Shown here piece after piece: positions 1-11,868 of a stretch of 64,000 nt of DNA. This DNA is from Cavia porcellus (taxonomy: Eukaryota > Chordata > Mammalia > Rodentia > Caviidae): contig NW_026947496.1 in NCBI RefSeq assembly GCF_034190915.1, positions 26,940,001-27,004,000 of the forward strand, in the 5' to 3' direction. The position numbers and the translations under genes were made by a program. The notes under the pieces were generated by a model. The model was not told the origin of the DNA. It ran no database searches and saw only the letters and a program-made list of their open reading frames with translations. Positions within the stretch are counted from its first letter, which is position 1; each line of letters starts with the position of its first letter.

Positions 1-1788
1 TCCCTCTCGCAGCACAAGGTGTGTCATGCTCCAGCGAATTACAACACTCATAGCTTTCTCTGAGGATGAAGCAAAATCTCCCAAGCAGGAGGTGTTTGAA
101 TGATCAGAGGTCCCTTATTGTTGGGAACGGATGTAGTGAAAATAGCTGCAATTACCAGCAGTAAGTGAGCGCTGTTAGTGGAGTTGCTACATCTTCTTTT
201 GCTGCTTTCTCCTGGGAGGTCCCCCCACATCTTGCCACATCTATTTCCTCAGTCTTAGTCTAACTATCGAGTCCCCAGACAAAGGTTTAACACATTTGAT
301 AAATACATATATTTAATACAGCAAACATATATTGATGATTGGTTCAAGACACTAGTCTTTCAGGAGCATAAATTTAGCACAAAGTTAACCACAAGATCTA
401 TCATCTGACTCCTTTGGTTTATTTAGTTGAAGAATAAAGCGATAAGAAATGCAATTCCAGTGCAATTGCTTCAGATCTAAAATTATATTTACACACAGTT
501 GTTTTATACTCTGAATAATAAATAGTTATTTGGAGTAGAAAGATGTGGCAAAAGATTGTTGGACCATTCTTCACAATGCCGTGTAATCAACTATGTGTGT
601 GTGAGAGTGTGTGTGTGTTGCTTACGTACAGTCAATAACAATCTCAGGAGATAGAATTATTTGTTTTGGCCTGCAAAGTGGAAAGGAAGTAACTGCTTGT
701 ATTGACAATAAACTTACAAACAACTTGGCTCTAATCATTCCAATCAAATCTGCTGTTCTATTTTGTTACATAAAAAACAAGGGCACAATTAAGGAATCGA
801 TGATTATTTTATGGCAAATTAGAGTGGTCTGGCACAAAAAAGTCTCTGAAAAAAAGAGAAATGTTATTCAGAAACGGCCATAGATCCTCTAAAAATAAAT
901 AACAGTAGAACTGCAGGTTTATTTAAAGAGTAGCAAAGTAATTTCACTCATTCATAGCACGGTGAATCTGCCGTGAAGATAATAATGTCTACCTTCTTTG
1001 AAGACAAACAATTCTAAGCAAAACACAAGAAAATTTAAAAAAAATTAAGTGATATGCACAAGTCTTTCTTCATTAGTAGTCTGTATGTCACTTTGCATAT
1101 GAATGAGATGCACAAAAAATAAGGTACTGATACTCCACTGTAAATATATCAGTGAGCTAATCAGTCACAAAACAGTATAAAGTAATATAGAAGTACAGAT
1201 TGAAAACATTAATATATTGCAGCATAAGCATATGAAAGAGTTTTCTTATTCATACAATGTCTGTGTAAAAATTGATATAGTTATATTAGGACCAATAAGA
1301 TGTAAGAATAGCTCATTTAATTTCAAGTAGCTTTCATGAAAAATACAAGGTTGGAGTGGTTTTCAACAGAGATATGGATGAAGGAGGAATACTTTGAACA
1401 AATATCAAAATATTGTGAAAGGCACATTGTCTCTTACTTAAAACTTCCACTACTAGTTATTTGTCATAATAATTAGAAATACAGCTACAAAGAGTTCCAT
1501 TACAATGCTAATTAGAATACCTAACAAATGTTGACATCCAAAAAATCAACTGTAGAGGATTGCTTAAATAAACTGTGATGGCAGTGTGCCAACCAGCCCT
1601 GTGGGTCTGTCTCTTCTTCCAATAATGTTTGGACTGAACAGATTTGGGGACACTCCTCTTCTGTCCTCTGACTATCCTCCAACCATCACTAGCTGCCAAC
1701 CTAAAGGGCCATCTACTTGGCCATCTCCTGCATCTTGTACCAACTAGCACCATTTTTTTGTGTCATTAACTTTTTATTTCCCATAAAC
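1..1788. other. AT-rich single-copy DNA, no gene recognised
   Basis: No exon-like reading frame, RNA gene or clear transposon was recognised here. Open frames are under about 90 codons with no recognisable domain. A short interrupted TG tract lies at about 593-620. The last ~70 bases contain an open frame only because it runs into the ferritin pseudogene that follows. Confidence 0.6.
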
Positions 1789-2420
1789 GTGAGCTCACAG
1801 ATATGTCACAATTATTTCATCAAGGTGAAAGCCTCCATCAGCCACCTGTTCAGCCGACATCTGCAGAATTCCTCCGCACACTGCTATCTGTGCTTCTCTT
1901 TCTATCATGATGAAGTAGCTCATCAGTGGGGGAATGGGTTGCTGTTCCTGGAATCATTAGCTCAAGCGTCCCTAAAGAAGCAAAACTTTTCTGTGGCTAA
2001 CTCTCTGTTGAGACAGGAAAAGGGCATGCAAAGGGGAGGGAAGTAGCACATTGCAGATATGGTAGAGAGTGCCCTGGCCTTGCAGAACCTGATTCTGGTC
2101 CTTGTAGATCTGTAGGCCCAGGTTCTACCTGCACAGACTTCATCTTGGTGACTTCCTGGAGAACCAGTTTCCAGATGAGGAGCTTAAATTCGTCAAGGAC
2201 GATGGACTGCTACCTAAACAAGCTCCATGGGCTGAGCTGAGTAAGCCTTTGCAAAGCTTAACTTCCAGCAACACGAAGTACCTGAGGACCCCAGTGACCT
2301 TGTAGAAGCCCGCCTTCATCTCCTGGTGTCAGGGCTGCTGCATAAGCCTGTCCTACAGCCCCAGGTAGCTTTACAACCCCACAGCCCTTCCTTAAGCTTT
2401 CCCCCAGACAAGAGCACCAA
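1789..2420 (+). pseudogene. FTL: Processed pseudogene of ferritin light chain (FTL)
   Basis: Translation from 1789 gives SSQI..NY and then a helix-A-like stretch ending FSFYHDEVA, matching the N-terminus of ferritin light chain (parent SSQIRQNY... and FYFDRDDVA). Further on come RLL..-like and QRGG-like residues, a block resembling ALALEKNLNQ, and DFLENQFPDEE in another frame. The parent is the cytosolic iron-storage subunit that nucleates the mineral core. After the coding part, about 2306-2420 still resembles the FTL 3' UTR (GGGCTGCTGCATAAGCC..CAGC..AGGTAGCTTT). The copy is intronless, as expected for a reverse-transcribed mRNA. It is dead: the start codon is GTG, a TAG interrupts at 2044-2046, a segment corresponding to roughly 15-17 codons is missing after the QRGG block, and frameshifts follow. 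No iron-responsive element of the 5' UTR is seen, so the copy is probably 5' truncated. No convincing A-tail remains, which points to an old insertion. FTH1 is less likely because its N-terminus differs. Confidence 0.85.
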
Positions 2421-4007
2421 CGTGTTTTTCAGCAAAATAAGTAGTTACTCATATGTCCATATCAAATTGCGTCTAAGTAGTAAAGTAGTGTTTGCTACTA
2501 ATAATAGAGGTTCCAAATATATGTTAAAGAATTATACTCAGTTTACCAAATAAAATGTAGCGTATGTGTGTGAGAAAGAGACAGAGACACAGAGAGACAC
2601 AGAGGCAGAGACATCTTGAATAAGTATACTCCCAAATTTGGGGGGGGGTTCACATTTTTCATAGTTTCTTTTTATGTAAACATATTGCTTTCACAAATAG
2701 AAATAAATACTTTTCATTTTCACAATAGACAAGCGTAGAGGATGGTCCTGCTCCAAGGACAGAGATGACCCGGTTTAGATCTGGGAGGCAAGGGTCTATC
2801 CTCATTGTCCTGTTAAAGGGGATGTCTCTTAGTCACAATCATTTTCAATTTTCTCCTCTCCCAGGCATTCTTGTAGTTTGTTTGTTTGTTTGTTTGTGAC
2901 CCAGTATTTTGTTTCATGTCAGCGATGTGCATTTTGGTACACCATTCAGTGGGTGGATATAGGTCAGGCTGTCTCACACTAATGACATCTTTGTCAAAGG
3001 AATCCTGGCCTTTCCAGGTAACAGAAACAACTGCTTTGGGAAAGGGAATCATGGGGAGTGGGCATATGAGGGCTTGGGGAAAAGCAAAACAAATAAGGCC
3101 ATGTTTACATTATTCACAAAATAGAGGATTAAGGAAATCTGGTTTAAAATTAAGTCCTTGCAAGGTAGCTCAGCCTAATGAGTCCTGGGATTCTGGGTGG
3201 CACTCTCATCCACCCATGAGGGGACCGGGGTTCAGGGTGCAATCAGACTGAAGACAATTGGCATTCAGCCCTGGCGAGGAGCAGAGACAGAGGGCCATTT
3301 GTTGAGTCAGCCAGCCGGAGAGTACTTTTGTTGAGCAAGAGCTGGATTAAGGGTGTGCACGCTCTCTTGTCACAAATGTTTTATTGTGTGCCTGGGCAAG
3401 TCATTCTCACTTGTTAAGGAACAGTCGGGGTTTTGTTCTGTAAGAGCTTAAAATAAACCAGAAAAATCAGAGGGGCTTAGGGGTGGGAGGCAGCAGGAGG
3501 AGAAAGAGTTCAGGCTTATGGCTCATTTTTGTTTGGATTGGCTCCTTGGTTTTTTCAATAGGTAACTTCCTGCAGATTTTAAGTCTTTATGTCTTTATTA
3601 GCTATAAAGTGCTATTTGTGATGATAGTTTAAAAACTCAGACTGAAAAAAGAAATGCACTTGTTTATCTCAGTATAAATGCCATCCTGATAAACTGAATC
3701 AGTGTGTCTCAGCTCTGACACTCCAAATAGGCCGAGTGGAGACAGCAGAACTGGCGAAGGAGTCTGCGTCTATCGATATTTACCCTTCATTCTTGGACAT
3801 GCCTCATTTTGCAAAATACAAAAACTTCACAGACGCAGTTATTGAAATGTCACTAGTTCAATGAAAGACATATCAAATAAGGAAAAAAAGTGATTTCTTT
3901 TCCCCAAAACCATACACTCTTGTTTCTCTATTCTAAAATTTTCCTTGCATCCCACCCCTCCCAGGGTTATATGATTCCTATTGAAAACTATTCATTGTTT
4001 TCACATA
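2421..4007. other. Unique DNA with small simple repeats
   Basis: No gene was recognised. It holds a purine-rich GAGACA-type tract at about 2566-2612, a run of nine G at 2641-2649, and a TTTG tetranucleotide repeat at about 2877-2898. The rest shows no recognised repeat family. Confidence 0.55.
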
Positions 4008-4185
4008 GTCAGGAACCCTGGCTTCTGGCCTTAGCCGTGTTTTAACCAAGCTGCCATCTCTACTTGCACAAACATATTCTCTCTTGACCTCTATTTCCTC
4101 ATCCATCAACTGTGATATGCTAACAGGCCTTCTTATCTAATAGAGCTGCTGAGATTCAAAAATGATAGAATTTAAGAGATTTTGC
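4008..4185 (+). repeat. MIR SINE relic
   Basis: The stretch reads in MIR order: CTGGCTTCTGGCC, then a CTCTATTTCCTCATCCATCAACTG block equivalent to MIR's 'cctcatctgtaaaatg' core, then a degenerate GAGATT..AAATGATAG block equivalent to 'gattaaatgag'. MIRs are ancient tRNA-derived, mammal-wide SINEs. The copy is strongly diverged. Confidence 0.55.
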
Positions 4186-5393
4186 TAAGACATGTAAGTC
4201 TTCAGAGTTGTTATGAAAGTTGCTGATACACACAAATGCTCCCATTCTCATTCTTCCTTCACAGAAACGACACTGGGGCCAGAGTGGGATGAGGCGAGTG
4301 GGAGAGAGACCAAAGGGCAGAAACACACCCCAGGACTTTCTCTGAGGTTGAGAACCCCAATATTGCACATACAAAGATAGAGTTCCTGCTTTTAACTAAA
4401 GACTAAATCATTGTTTTGGTCTCAACATATTTGACTCAGTACCAGCACACTGTGCAGAGAGCTCATCTGAGATTGCGTGGGGAACACTGCTTGTCTATAC
4501 CTCTCCAGAGAGGTAGGCACAGGCCCATTTCCACTTGGAATACATTTTTAAGAGGCAAAACAGACATCAAAAATTTACCATATATCTTGATTAGATTTTA
4601 AATTGTATTTGTCCATAATATTGTTTATTTGTGGTTATACTATCTTTTGGTAAATTAGCCACTAACAACATTTATTAAAATAAAATAGAACCTCAAAAAA
4701 AAATCTGAATCAGAGATCAAACACTCAAACTCAAAAATATCCCTAACCAGTCCATGAACACCCATGTCATACAGGTAGCTCTACTAAGCATCTTCAGTAA
4801 GCAATAAAGGAGAGCACGAATTCTATGGCCTTGGATTAGTTTGCAATACAATTTCGGCGTGCAGATACACAGCAATATTGTGAGTTGTAAGCAACTGATT
4901 TATTATCTTTCCCAAAATCATAGAATTCAATAAATCTGTTATGGGAACAACCAAATATTATTATCATCCATGGAATATTTGTGTTTGACTGTTCTACCCT
5001 CTGTAGATCTAAGTACAGAGACCAGGGAGCAGCAGCATCTAATTTTTTCTTTCACGTGTATGGAAGGCCCATCCCAATTCTCATGATTCATGAAACTCAG
5101 GCATCTTCTCATGCAGTCTCTCATACACTGCCCTGGCCAATGACACGGGCATGCTGAGTCACCACGGGTGGACAGGTGAGAGTTAAGAAATAGGAAATGA
5201 CACAATTTCTACCAAAAGAGCCCAGGATCTTACAGAGTTGGCATTTAAAAAATCTCCCTGTAAAGACTACTAGGCAGGCATCACTAAGAGAAAGAGGGCA
5301 TAAATGGAAATACACTGATGACAATGGTGAACCAATTCAAAGATAATCTTTCAAAGAAAAGATTTCCAAGTTATAGGAAACAAAAGTTGTGCT
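4186..5393. other. Unique DNA, nothing recognised
   Basis: No reading frame with family features and no clear transposon. The base composition is mixed and there are stops in all frames. Confidence 0.5.
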
Positions 5394-5680
5394 TTGTTAT
5401 GGGTTGAATTATGCCTCCAAAGACAACTCGTATGTTAAAACCCTAACCCCAGAACGCTCGAATGGGAATCCTTTGAGGACAGTGTCCCTGAAGATGCAAA
5501 CATGAACCTTTATCCTATATGAATACTGCACTTCTGACTAGTGTCACAAGCAAAACACTATGTGAAGACTACATTCATTGCCACAAGCCAAGGATCTAGC
5601 ACTAGTTGCAGAACAGGCCTGGGCAGATCTTTCCTATAGGACCTGAGGGTAGCATGTCTTCCCTGATACTTGGTTACAAA
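5394..5680 (+). mobile_element. MaLR LTR, MLT1-like
   Basis: The segment opens with GTTATGGGTTGAATTATGCC and continues CTCGTATGTTAAAACCCTAACCCC, the recognisable 5' half of MLT1-type LTRs (ERVL-MaLR, non-autonomous). Later pieces such as GAAGAC..CATTGCCACAAGCCAAGG also fit the family. It is a solo, decayed LTR. No internal region or second LTR is seen nearby. Confidence 0.65.
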
Positions 5681-6283
5681 CGTCTAGAATACAGGACAGT
5701 AAAATACCACATTTCTATCCTCTTTTACTCATTTTTGACACATTCTTGTAGCAAAATAATCTCACCCTTTCCCAGGGCCAACTTACAAATAATAATAAAG
5801 CATTTTGGCATATAATTTATAAAGCTATAAACATAATGCTCTGAAATAATCTTGATAGACCCTAATCTTTAAGATAAAGGCGCATGTAAGGATATTTTCA
5901 ACTCAGATGCTGATAGAAACTAAAATGAAAAGGAAAAGCCTTCAGCTCAGAAGCTTTGGCCATGTAGCATCACGTTTCTATGTTCTAGTCATGTCTCTGT
6001 CTTCCCAGTAACCTGAAGGTGAGTCAGAACTATGTTTACTTATTTTTACAATCCTTCCACCTTATATAGAATCCACAACAATTCAAGGAGTGTGTGGAGG
6101 ATTCCAACCTGGTGGTCAATTTAAATGCCCGCTGAACTGGGTCAGTGTGGTGCTGAAAGTGGATGGCCCACCTTAGGAAAGTTACAGCATAAAAAGGAGA
6201 CCTGGAGAGGAAAAGAAGCACTATAGGTTCTCCTACATGAGTGCTGTTATTAGGAGCTGTTGGTCCTTTTTGAGCTGTTGGTT

Positions 6284-6610
6284 CTCCTGGAAGAGCTTGT
6301 CATGCTGGCTCCCTGATAGGAACTCAGCTGTTAGCAATGGAGCAGCTCAGAACCTTGTTGCTGAGAATGGCTGAGGTTCACTTTGGGGGAGTTCCGGTCC
6401 TTACTCTAAGCATTGCTTCCTGGTTCTGGGGGGAGGAGATCTGCTGTTTAATCTCCAGGAGAAGCTTGTCACATTGGCTTCCTGATACAAATTCGACTGT
6501 TCTTGTCAGAGGAGCTCAGGATCTCATTGTCTCTGAGGATGGCTGTGGTAAATTTCAGGGGAGCCGTGGTCTTTATTTTGAGCATCACTTCTTGGCTACA
6601 CTGCAGAACC
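6284..6610 (+). repeat. Two-copy tandem duplication, ~169-bp period
   Basis: Unit 1 starts CTCCTGGAAGAGCTTGTCA at 6284 and unit 2 starts CTCCAGGAGAAGCTTGTCA at 6453. They align through GGCTCCCTGAT/GGCTTCCTGAT, GGAGCAGCTCAGAACC/GGAGCTCAGGATC and AGCATTGCTTCCTGGTT/AGCATCACTTCTTGGCT. Both units lie in a 138-codon open frame (6337-6753), but no protein family is recognised. A downstream AATAAATAAA at about 6862 would fit an LTR or retroposon end. The parent element is not identified. Confidence 0.6.
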
Positions 6611-7224
6611 CTAATCTACTGACACAGACCCTTCACCCCTCTGGCATAGACTTTCTAGCTTCCACCACTGACCTTCAGGTCTTCCCAGTGCAGATCCATG
6701 AAATAGATTTGCATGAGTCATTGTCCTGGGCTCTAGGTTTTCAGCTAAACTAATGCAGATTATTGTCATGGGATCCGGGCCCTTGGCTGGATTTTCTGGT
6801 TCTTTAGTGTTGTGGACAGATTTCTTGCACTTTCTTTGTATTTGACTCCTTGGGTGACCATAATAAATAAAACTATAAATTATGTGACCTGTATGTAATT
6901 TTTCTCCTTGCAACCCCTGACTACAACAGTGAGTTACATAAGAGTAAAAAAATCATCTTTCAAAAATGAGTAGTCATTTCAGGAACCTGACCGACACAAA
7001 AAAGCATTGTTTTAGTTCATATGTGACCCTAAACCACATCTGTATCTTAGCTTGTTATTATCATTTAAATTTTAAATGCAGGCAAAAAGGTAGGGATTTT
7101 AATCTACCACACTCAGATGCAAAGAGTATCATATTATTTTATTTTCTAAATAATTTATCTCTAACACAAAGCTCTGTCTCACTGATAAGAAATTCAATCA
7201 TTTTTGGTTTTAAGAATGCTTCCT
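6611..7224. other. Unique DNA after the duplication
   Basis: No gene was recognised. It contains AATAAATAAA near 6862, a possible polyadenylation-like motif belonging to the same unknown element as the upstream duplication. The remainder is AT-rich. Confidence 0.45.
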
Positions 7225-7406
7225 TTAGTCAAGAATGGTGGCACATGCCTATAATCTCAGCACTCTGGGAGGCTGAGGCAGGAGGAGCACAAATTCAAGC
7301 TCAGAGTGGATAACTTACTGAGACACTATCTCAAAACAAAAATCAAAGGACAGGGGAACATAGTTCAACACAAAGACCCAATACTGGGACAAAAATGATA
7401 AAATAA
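7225..7406 (+). repeat. B1-dID SINE (7SL-derived B1 plus ID-like tail)
   Basis: The left part contains GGTGGCACATGCCTATAATC, CAGCACTCTGGGAGGCTGAG and GCAGGAGGAG, the conserved Alu-domain core of 7SL-derived SINEs including the Pol III A-box and B-box regions. It continues into a GAGACACTATCTCAAAACAAAA linker. The following AGGGGAACATAGTTCA..CAATACTGGGACAAAAA resembles a shortened ID sequence, giving the dimeric B1-dID structure. These are non-autonomous elements mobilised by L1. The combination is a rodent marker outside the muroids. The copy is moderately diverged. Confidence 0.75.
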
Positions 7407-8627
7407 AAGCTTCTTCTTGATCACCAAAACTGGACATGGCCTTTGCCTCACCTTGCAGTGAGTCAGAGATCCCCTCCTCCCTGCATCTCTTTTTCATAAT
7501 TGCCTCTGAGTGCCCATGGCCAAGCCTCTCAAGTCTCCTTAGAAGAACTTTATCAGGCTGGGAGTTTAGGACCTAGTCCTCGAGTTGTACCCCAAAGACA
7601 TTCCTCTTCCCAGGGACCAGATCCAGCTTTTTCTAAGACTGTGTCTGAAAACTTCTGAGTCTCCAGAACCCTCGTCCTCCTGGGTGCCCTCCTCTTCTGC
7701 TTTTACTCCCTGCCACCGTCATGTCCTGACCCTCTGGATAATCCTGCAGATATGCTCTCCCAGGCTGTCTAAAAGCCTAACCAGGGTCCAACTTACCTGC
7801 CAAGTCAGGAAAAGACAGGTTCTCATCAATTATTTTCTTATGAATTCATCCTGTTAGATCCTTTTTATCTGCAGATCTCACCACTAAACAAATATTATCA
7901 CAGATATTAAACTAGCCATCAGCTAATGAGACTCTTGCATATATCCTTGTTTAATATTCTTTTCTTTTCCTGTACAAAAAGAAAAAGAAAAAATGATAGA
8001 AAAAGAAAGTCACTCTGCCCTTGGTGCTCAGTGGTGGCCACAGAGGGCAATGGCCTGGCTGAGCCTGTGTCACTGACTGTGGGTTGATTTTTGACCTCCA
8101 GGCCAGCAGGGCCTGGATCAGCCTGCTCTGCCATCCCAGTCTGCAGTTTCCACACCCCAGGCTTGCAGAGGTTGGGGGTTGGGCACATATTGGGAGCATT
8201 TTTCATGGTCCAGACCAAAAGCTGCTTGCCAGATGTATGCAGCCCTGCCTGCAGCATATCCATGAATGCACCCCATATAAATTGTGGCTGTCTTGAGTTC
8301 ACGTTAAGTAGGAAAATCAATTAGAGAGAAGCCAAGGTCTTAAGTGGGAGAAACCCCTTTTATCCCCATGAAATATTTCTCCTTTTCTGTTCCTTTAATC
8401 AAATGGCAGTGACTCCATCTAACCATTCCCCACTATTCCCTGTCCTTGCTCATTCTGTTTGCTCATGAAAAAACAAAGACAGACACAAAGGCATGAAATC
8501 CTTTGTTTTTTCATTTCTCAAATAAATCCAGCATTGTTACTGACACGTGGTCAATTTGATCATAACATACATTTCAGAGTTAGGAGAGGGAAAGCGTTTC
8601 AAAAATTACCTCCTGATTTAAAAACTG

Positions 8628-8629
<2 letters not shown>
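7407..8629. other. Unique DNA, no gene recognised
   Basis: Open frames of up to 133 codons occur around 7919-8324 on both strands, but they overlap one another in several frames and show no domain. They look like a GC-richer stretch rather than a gene. No transposon was recognised. Confidence 0.5.

Positions 8630-8672
<43 letters not shown>
8630..8672. repeat. (GT)n microsatellite
   Basis: There are about 17 uninterrupted GT dinucleotides followed by GTATGTGTGCGCGC. Alternating purine-pyrimidine sequence of this kind can adopt Z-DNA. It explains the poly-VC and poly-HT frames seen here. Confidence 0.95.
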
Positions 8673-11600
8673 CGCGCTACTGACATGGATATACACAGGC
8701 ACACAGACTCCCTCAGGACTGGTGTGCAGAGAGCCGGCCCCCACCGACCATTTTATTACTGTTTGCACATTTAGTCCAGAGCCATGGTGAAGGCCTCAGT
8801 GTCTGCAGCAGCTCCGGCAATTAGCTCTGAATGAAACAGTCATAAATAGTAATTAGCCATTCCCTCAGTCATGTCCCAAAGCCTTTAAAAAAAATCCGCA
8901 GAGAAATGAATGCATTCTTTTCTAAAGACCCATTATAGGCACACCACCCACTCACCACCATCAGGGCACACAAGCTCCAGCAAGAGCAGCATTGTAGCTG
9001 CTCCCAGAGAAAGTGTGTGTAAGTTCCTGACAGGGCACCAGGGACCAGAGATGGTCCAGAGGTGGTAGAGTGCAGTCACAGCAGAACTAAGGTCAGAAAA
9101 ACATTTGCAGAGGTAGGGGGTGTAGTCTGGAAAATGCAGCACACTCTGGGCAGAAGAATGCAGGGTCCACATCGTAGCTGATGAAGACTTTCCACGAAGC
9201 CTGTGCTACTCTTCCACTGCTCTGCACTTCACCTGGGGTGGAGATGCTGCTGGAGGACCTCATTCATTCTCCTGCACTCACCTGTGAACTTGCTCAGCCT
9301 TCGGATGAGCCTTGGACCTCCTCTTACTCCTTCAATGATGGAAAGCAGAAACCAGAGCATAAGGTCTCATATTCATTTAGCCCTATCTCCCTTCTTGGAA
9401 CATGGATTCTGAGGCCCTGACAGCATGTCTCTGCATTATTAGGGAATTCCTGAGAGTGACAATTAGGCCTTGTTGTCCAATAAACACACACACGGCATCC
9501 CATGATGTGCTGAGTAGCCTGGATGTGATCGTTCTAATTCACACAGTCAGAGGTCTGCAATAGGCCTTGAAGGCTTATCTGGCTTGTTCCCTTGGCTTTA
9601 GTTATGTCTCTTCTGTTCCATTTCAAATAGATTTATGAACAGCGAAACCCTGAGCTCAGCCTTTTTGTACCGACCATCTACAGCCCAGCCTAATCATTCA
9701 CAGGGCACTTAATCAGATTGCTCTCAGAAACAGGGTCCAAGCACAGCCAGGGGCCTGAGCAGTGACAGGCAGTGTTTCTTCACTTCTTGGGGTGCTCTCA
9801 GAGTACCCAGAAGCTGACACAAGAAATGTAGATTTAAGTCTCCTTTCCAAGCATATCTCCACCCTACACTTTTGTTCTCTAGCTAGTCCGGCTATTGTGC
9901 ACATATTTTCTGGGGCTCCCTCCCCACACCTTGTCAGTAATGCTTGTTACTGCTCATTGGCTTCACCTGCTAGAGAGACTCTCATGCAAGCATGGGAGAA
10001 CAAGTCTCACACCTGGGACCCAACACTGACCTAGCCAGGAGGGAAACATAGGAGCTCAGAATTGTCCATTTGTCCCTCTAGTCCAGGAGTTCTCAATCCT
10101 AGCCATGCACTAGTCATACTTGACAATTTGAGGTAACTAGAATCACAACCACAAGTATCAGTATTTCATCTTTCTTCATAACAGATAGTCACTTGTGTTT
10201 CTAGTACAGCACTGGATTGCAGGTAATTCCTTCAAATAATTTAAGATCCTGTAACAAAATTACAATGACAAAATACTTACATATAAGGAAAGGAAAAGGG
10301 TCTCTGTGGCAGATTCCTGATGTCAGAACCAATTTAAGGATAAGGTCTTGGTGTAGGTACGTGGATTCTTCTGCTATGTATCATAAGATCCAAACTGCAG
10401 TTCGAAACCTCAGATTTACTCACCTGCATAAACACTCTTTCCATAGGCTGCTGGGGACTTCTATATCTATAATACAGATAACTACAGGGAACACAGTAAA
10501 TATGTAATCAACTAGCTGTGGTTATGTCCTCATTGCTCATTTCATTTCCAACATGCTTTGCCAACTCTGGAAGCTCTGATGAAGTACAGCGCAGACCCCA
10601 GTGCCTGATTAGATTCTGAACTCCAGAGTAAGCGCCTCTCTGCCTCCTCTAGGCTGGTGCCTGACACAGCAGAGTGTCAACAACTTGGAGGAACCGCTTC
10701 CACCCGAATCTACCTTTCACTCAAACAACCAAATCAACTCACCTTCCAAGATGTTTGTCAAATATTCATGTGGCCCTTCAGCAAATTCTTTCCAAGCTTA
10801 GAGTACATTGTGTATCTAGCAAAAGATAAAACCAACTGCATAATATTGCTTCTCCTATGATCTTATGCTATTTTAACTCATTTGCTATTGTTTATAGATT
10901 TTCTCTTTAAGTGGACATTTTGTTTTTATGTCCCTTTTCTTGCCTAACTTAGCAGAGGTTAGCAAAAGATATAATATGTCACAAATGTTAAGAAAAATAC
11001 TCTGATAAAGAGGAAAAATATCCTATTTCAATATAAGTACAACTTGAAATGGTTTAGAAATATCAACAATTTAAAAACTGTTCATGATAAAGAATAGAAC
11101 TTAATTGGTAAAAACAAACATTGTGCATGTCAGCTAGCAAAAAGAAAACAAAATTATACAACAAAAACTACCGAGGTTAGAGGTATGGATTCTAACTCCA
11201 GATCTATTGTTAACCAATTTAAAACCTAGGACCATCACATTACCCTTGTGGTTTTTAGGAATGTGAGAGCTACAAAGGTGGCTTTCCACCTTTTCATTCT
11301 GTTTTTGTGACACTCAACTTCTTAAATACAAAGGTGCACAGTCACAGACATGGAGAACTTCCCAAGAGATGCAATTATTCTCCAGAGAATGGATGCTAAA
11401 ATTAGGCAAGAGTGGGAACTCAGGAAAAGAGGGCAAATAGAGCATGGAGGTGGAAAAGGATATAGTTTGCAACGCAACTGATTTGTGGGTCTCTACTGCC
11501 CTCCTCCGTGGAAAGGAAGGCGGTGGGGCTGCAGGCTCATCAGTGCGGGGCGGAGGAGGGGCCTCTCCTGCAGCACAGCCAGGATGTACCACAGAGAAGG

Positions 11601-11764
11601 AGTTTCCCAGGAAAACGGCTTCAGCACTGTGGGTCAAATGAACTGTTTCTGAGATAACAATATACTCCTTAGAGTTGAGGGCACAAATTTGAAAGCCAAT
11701 CAAACAATCTTGATAATTATTCAAACAATCTTGATCGTGGCATGGCTCTGCCTAAACCAACAGC
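8673..11764. other. Mostly unique DNA
   Basis: No exon or gene was recognised. 8750-8935 is a unique homeodomain-motif-rich stretch. 10080-10125 (GTTCTCAATCCTAGCCATGCA) weakly resembles the start of an MER5A-type hAT relic. 11185-11270 weakly resembles a MIR. A 21-bp direct duplication (TCAAACAATCTTGAT core) sits at about 11698-11735. A GC-richer pocket at 11500-11600 yields overlapping frames with proline/alanine-rich translations and no recognised homology. Confidence 0.45.
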
Positions 11765-11868
11765 TGAGAGAGAAGAGAGAAGGGGGCGAGAGACAGAGAC
11801 AGAGAGAGACAGAGACAGAGACAGAGAGACAGAGAGACAGAGAGAGAGAGACACAGAGAGAGAGAGTT
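11765..11868. repeat. GAGACA/GA-rich simple repeat
   Basis: A run of GAGA, GACAGA and GAGACA units, almost all purine on the plus strand with C interruptions. It explains the RQRETETERQRDRE-type translation. No function is inferred. Confidence 0.9.

Noticed and set aside
6337..6753. 138-codon plus-strand frame as a gene
   Set aside because: It spans a two-copy tandem duplication and no family is recognised. There is no supporting splice or promoter context.
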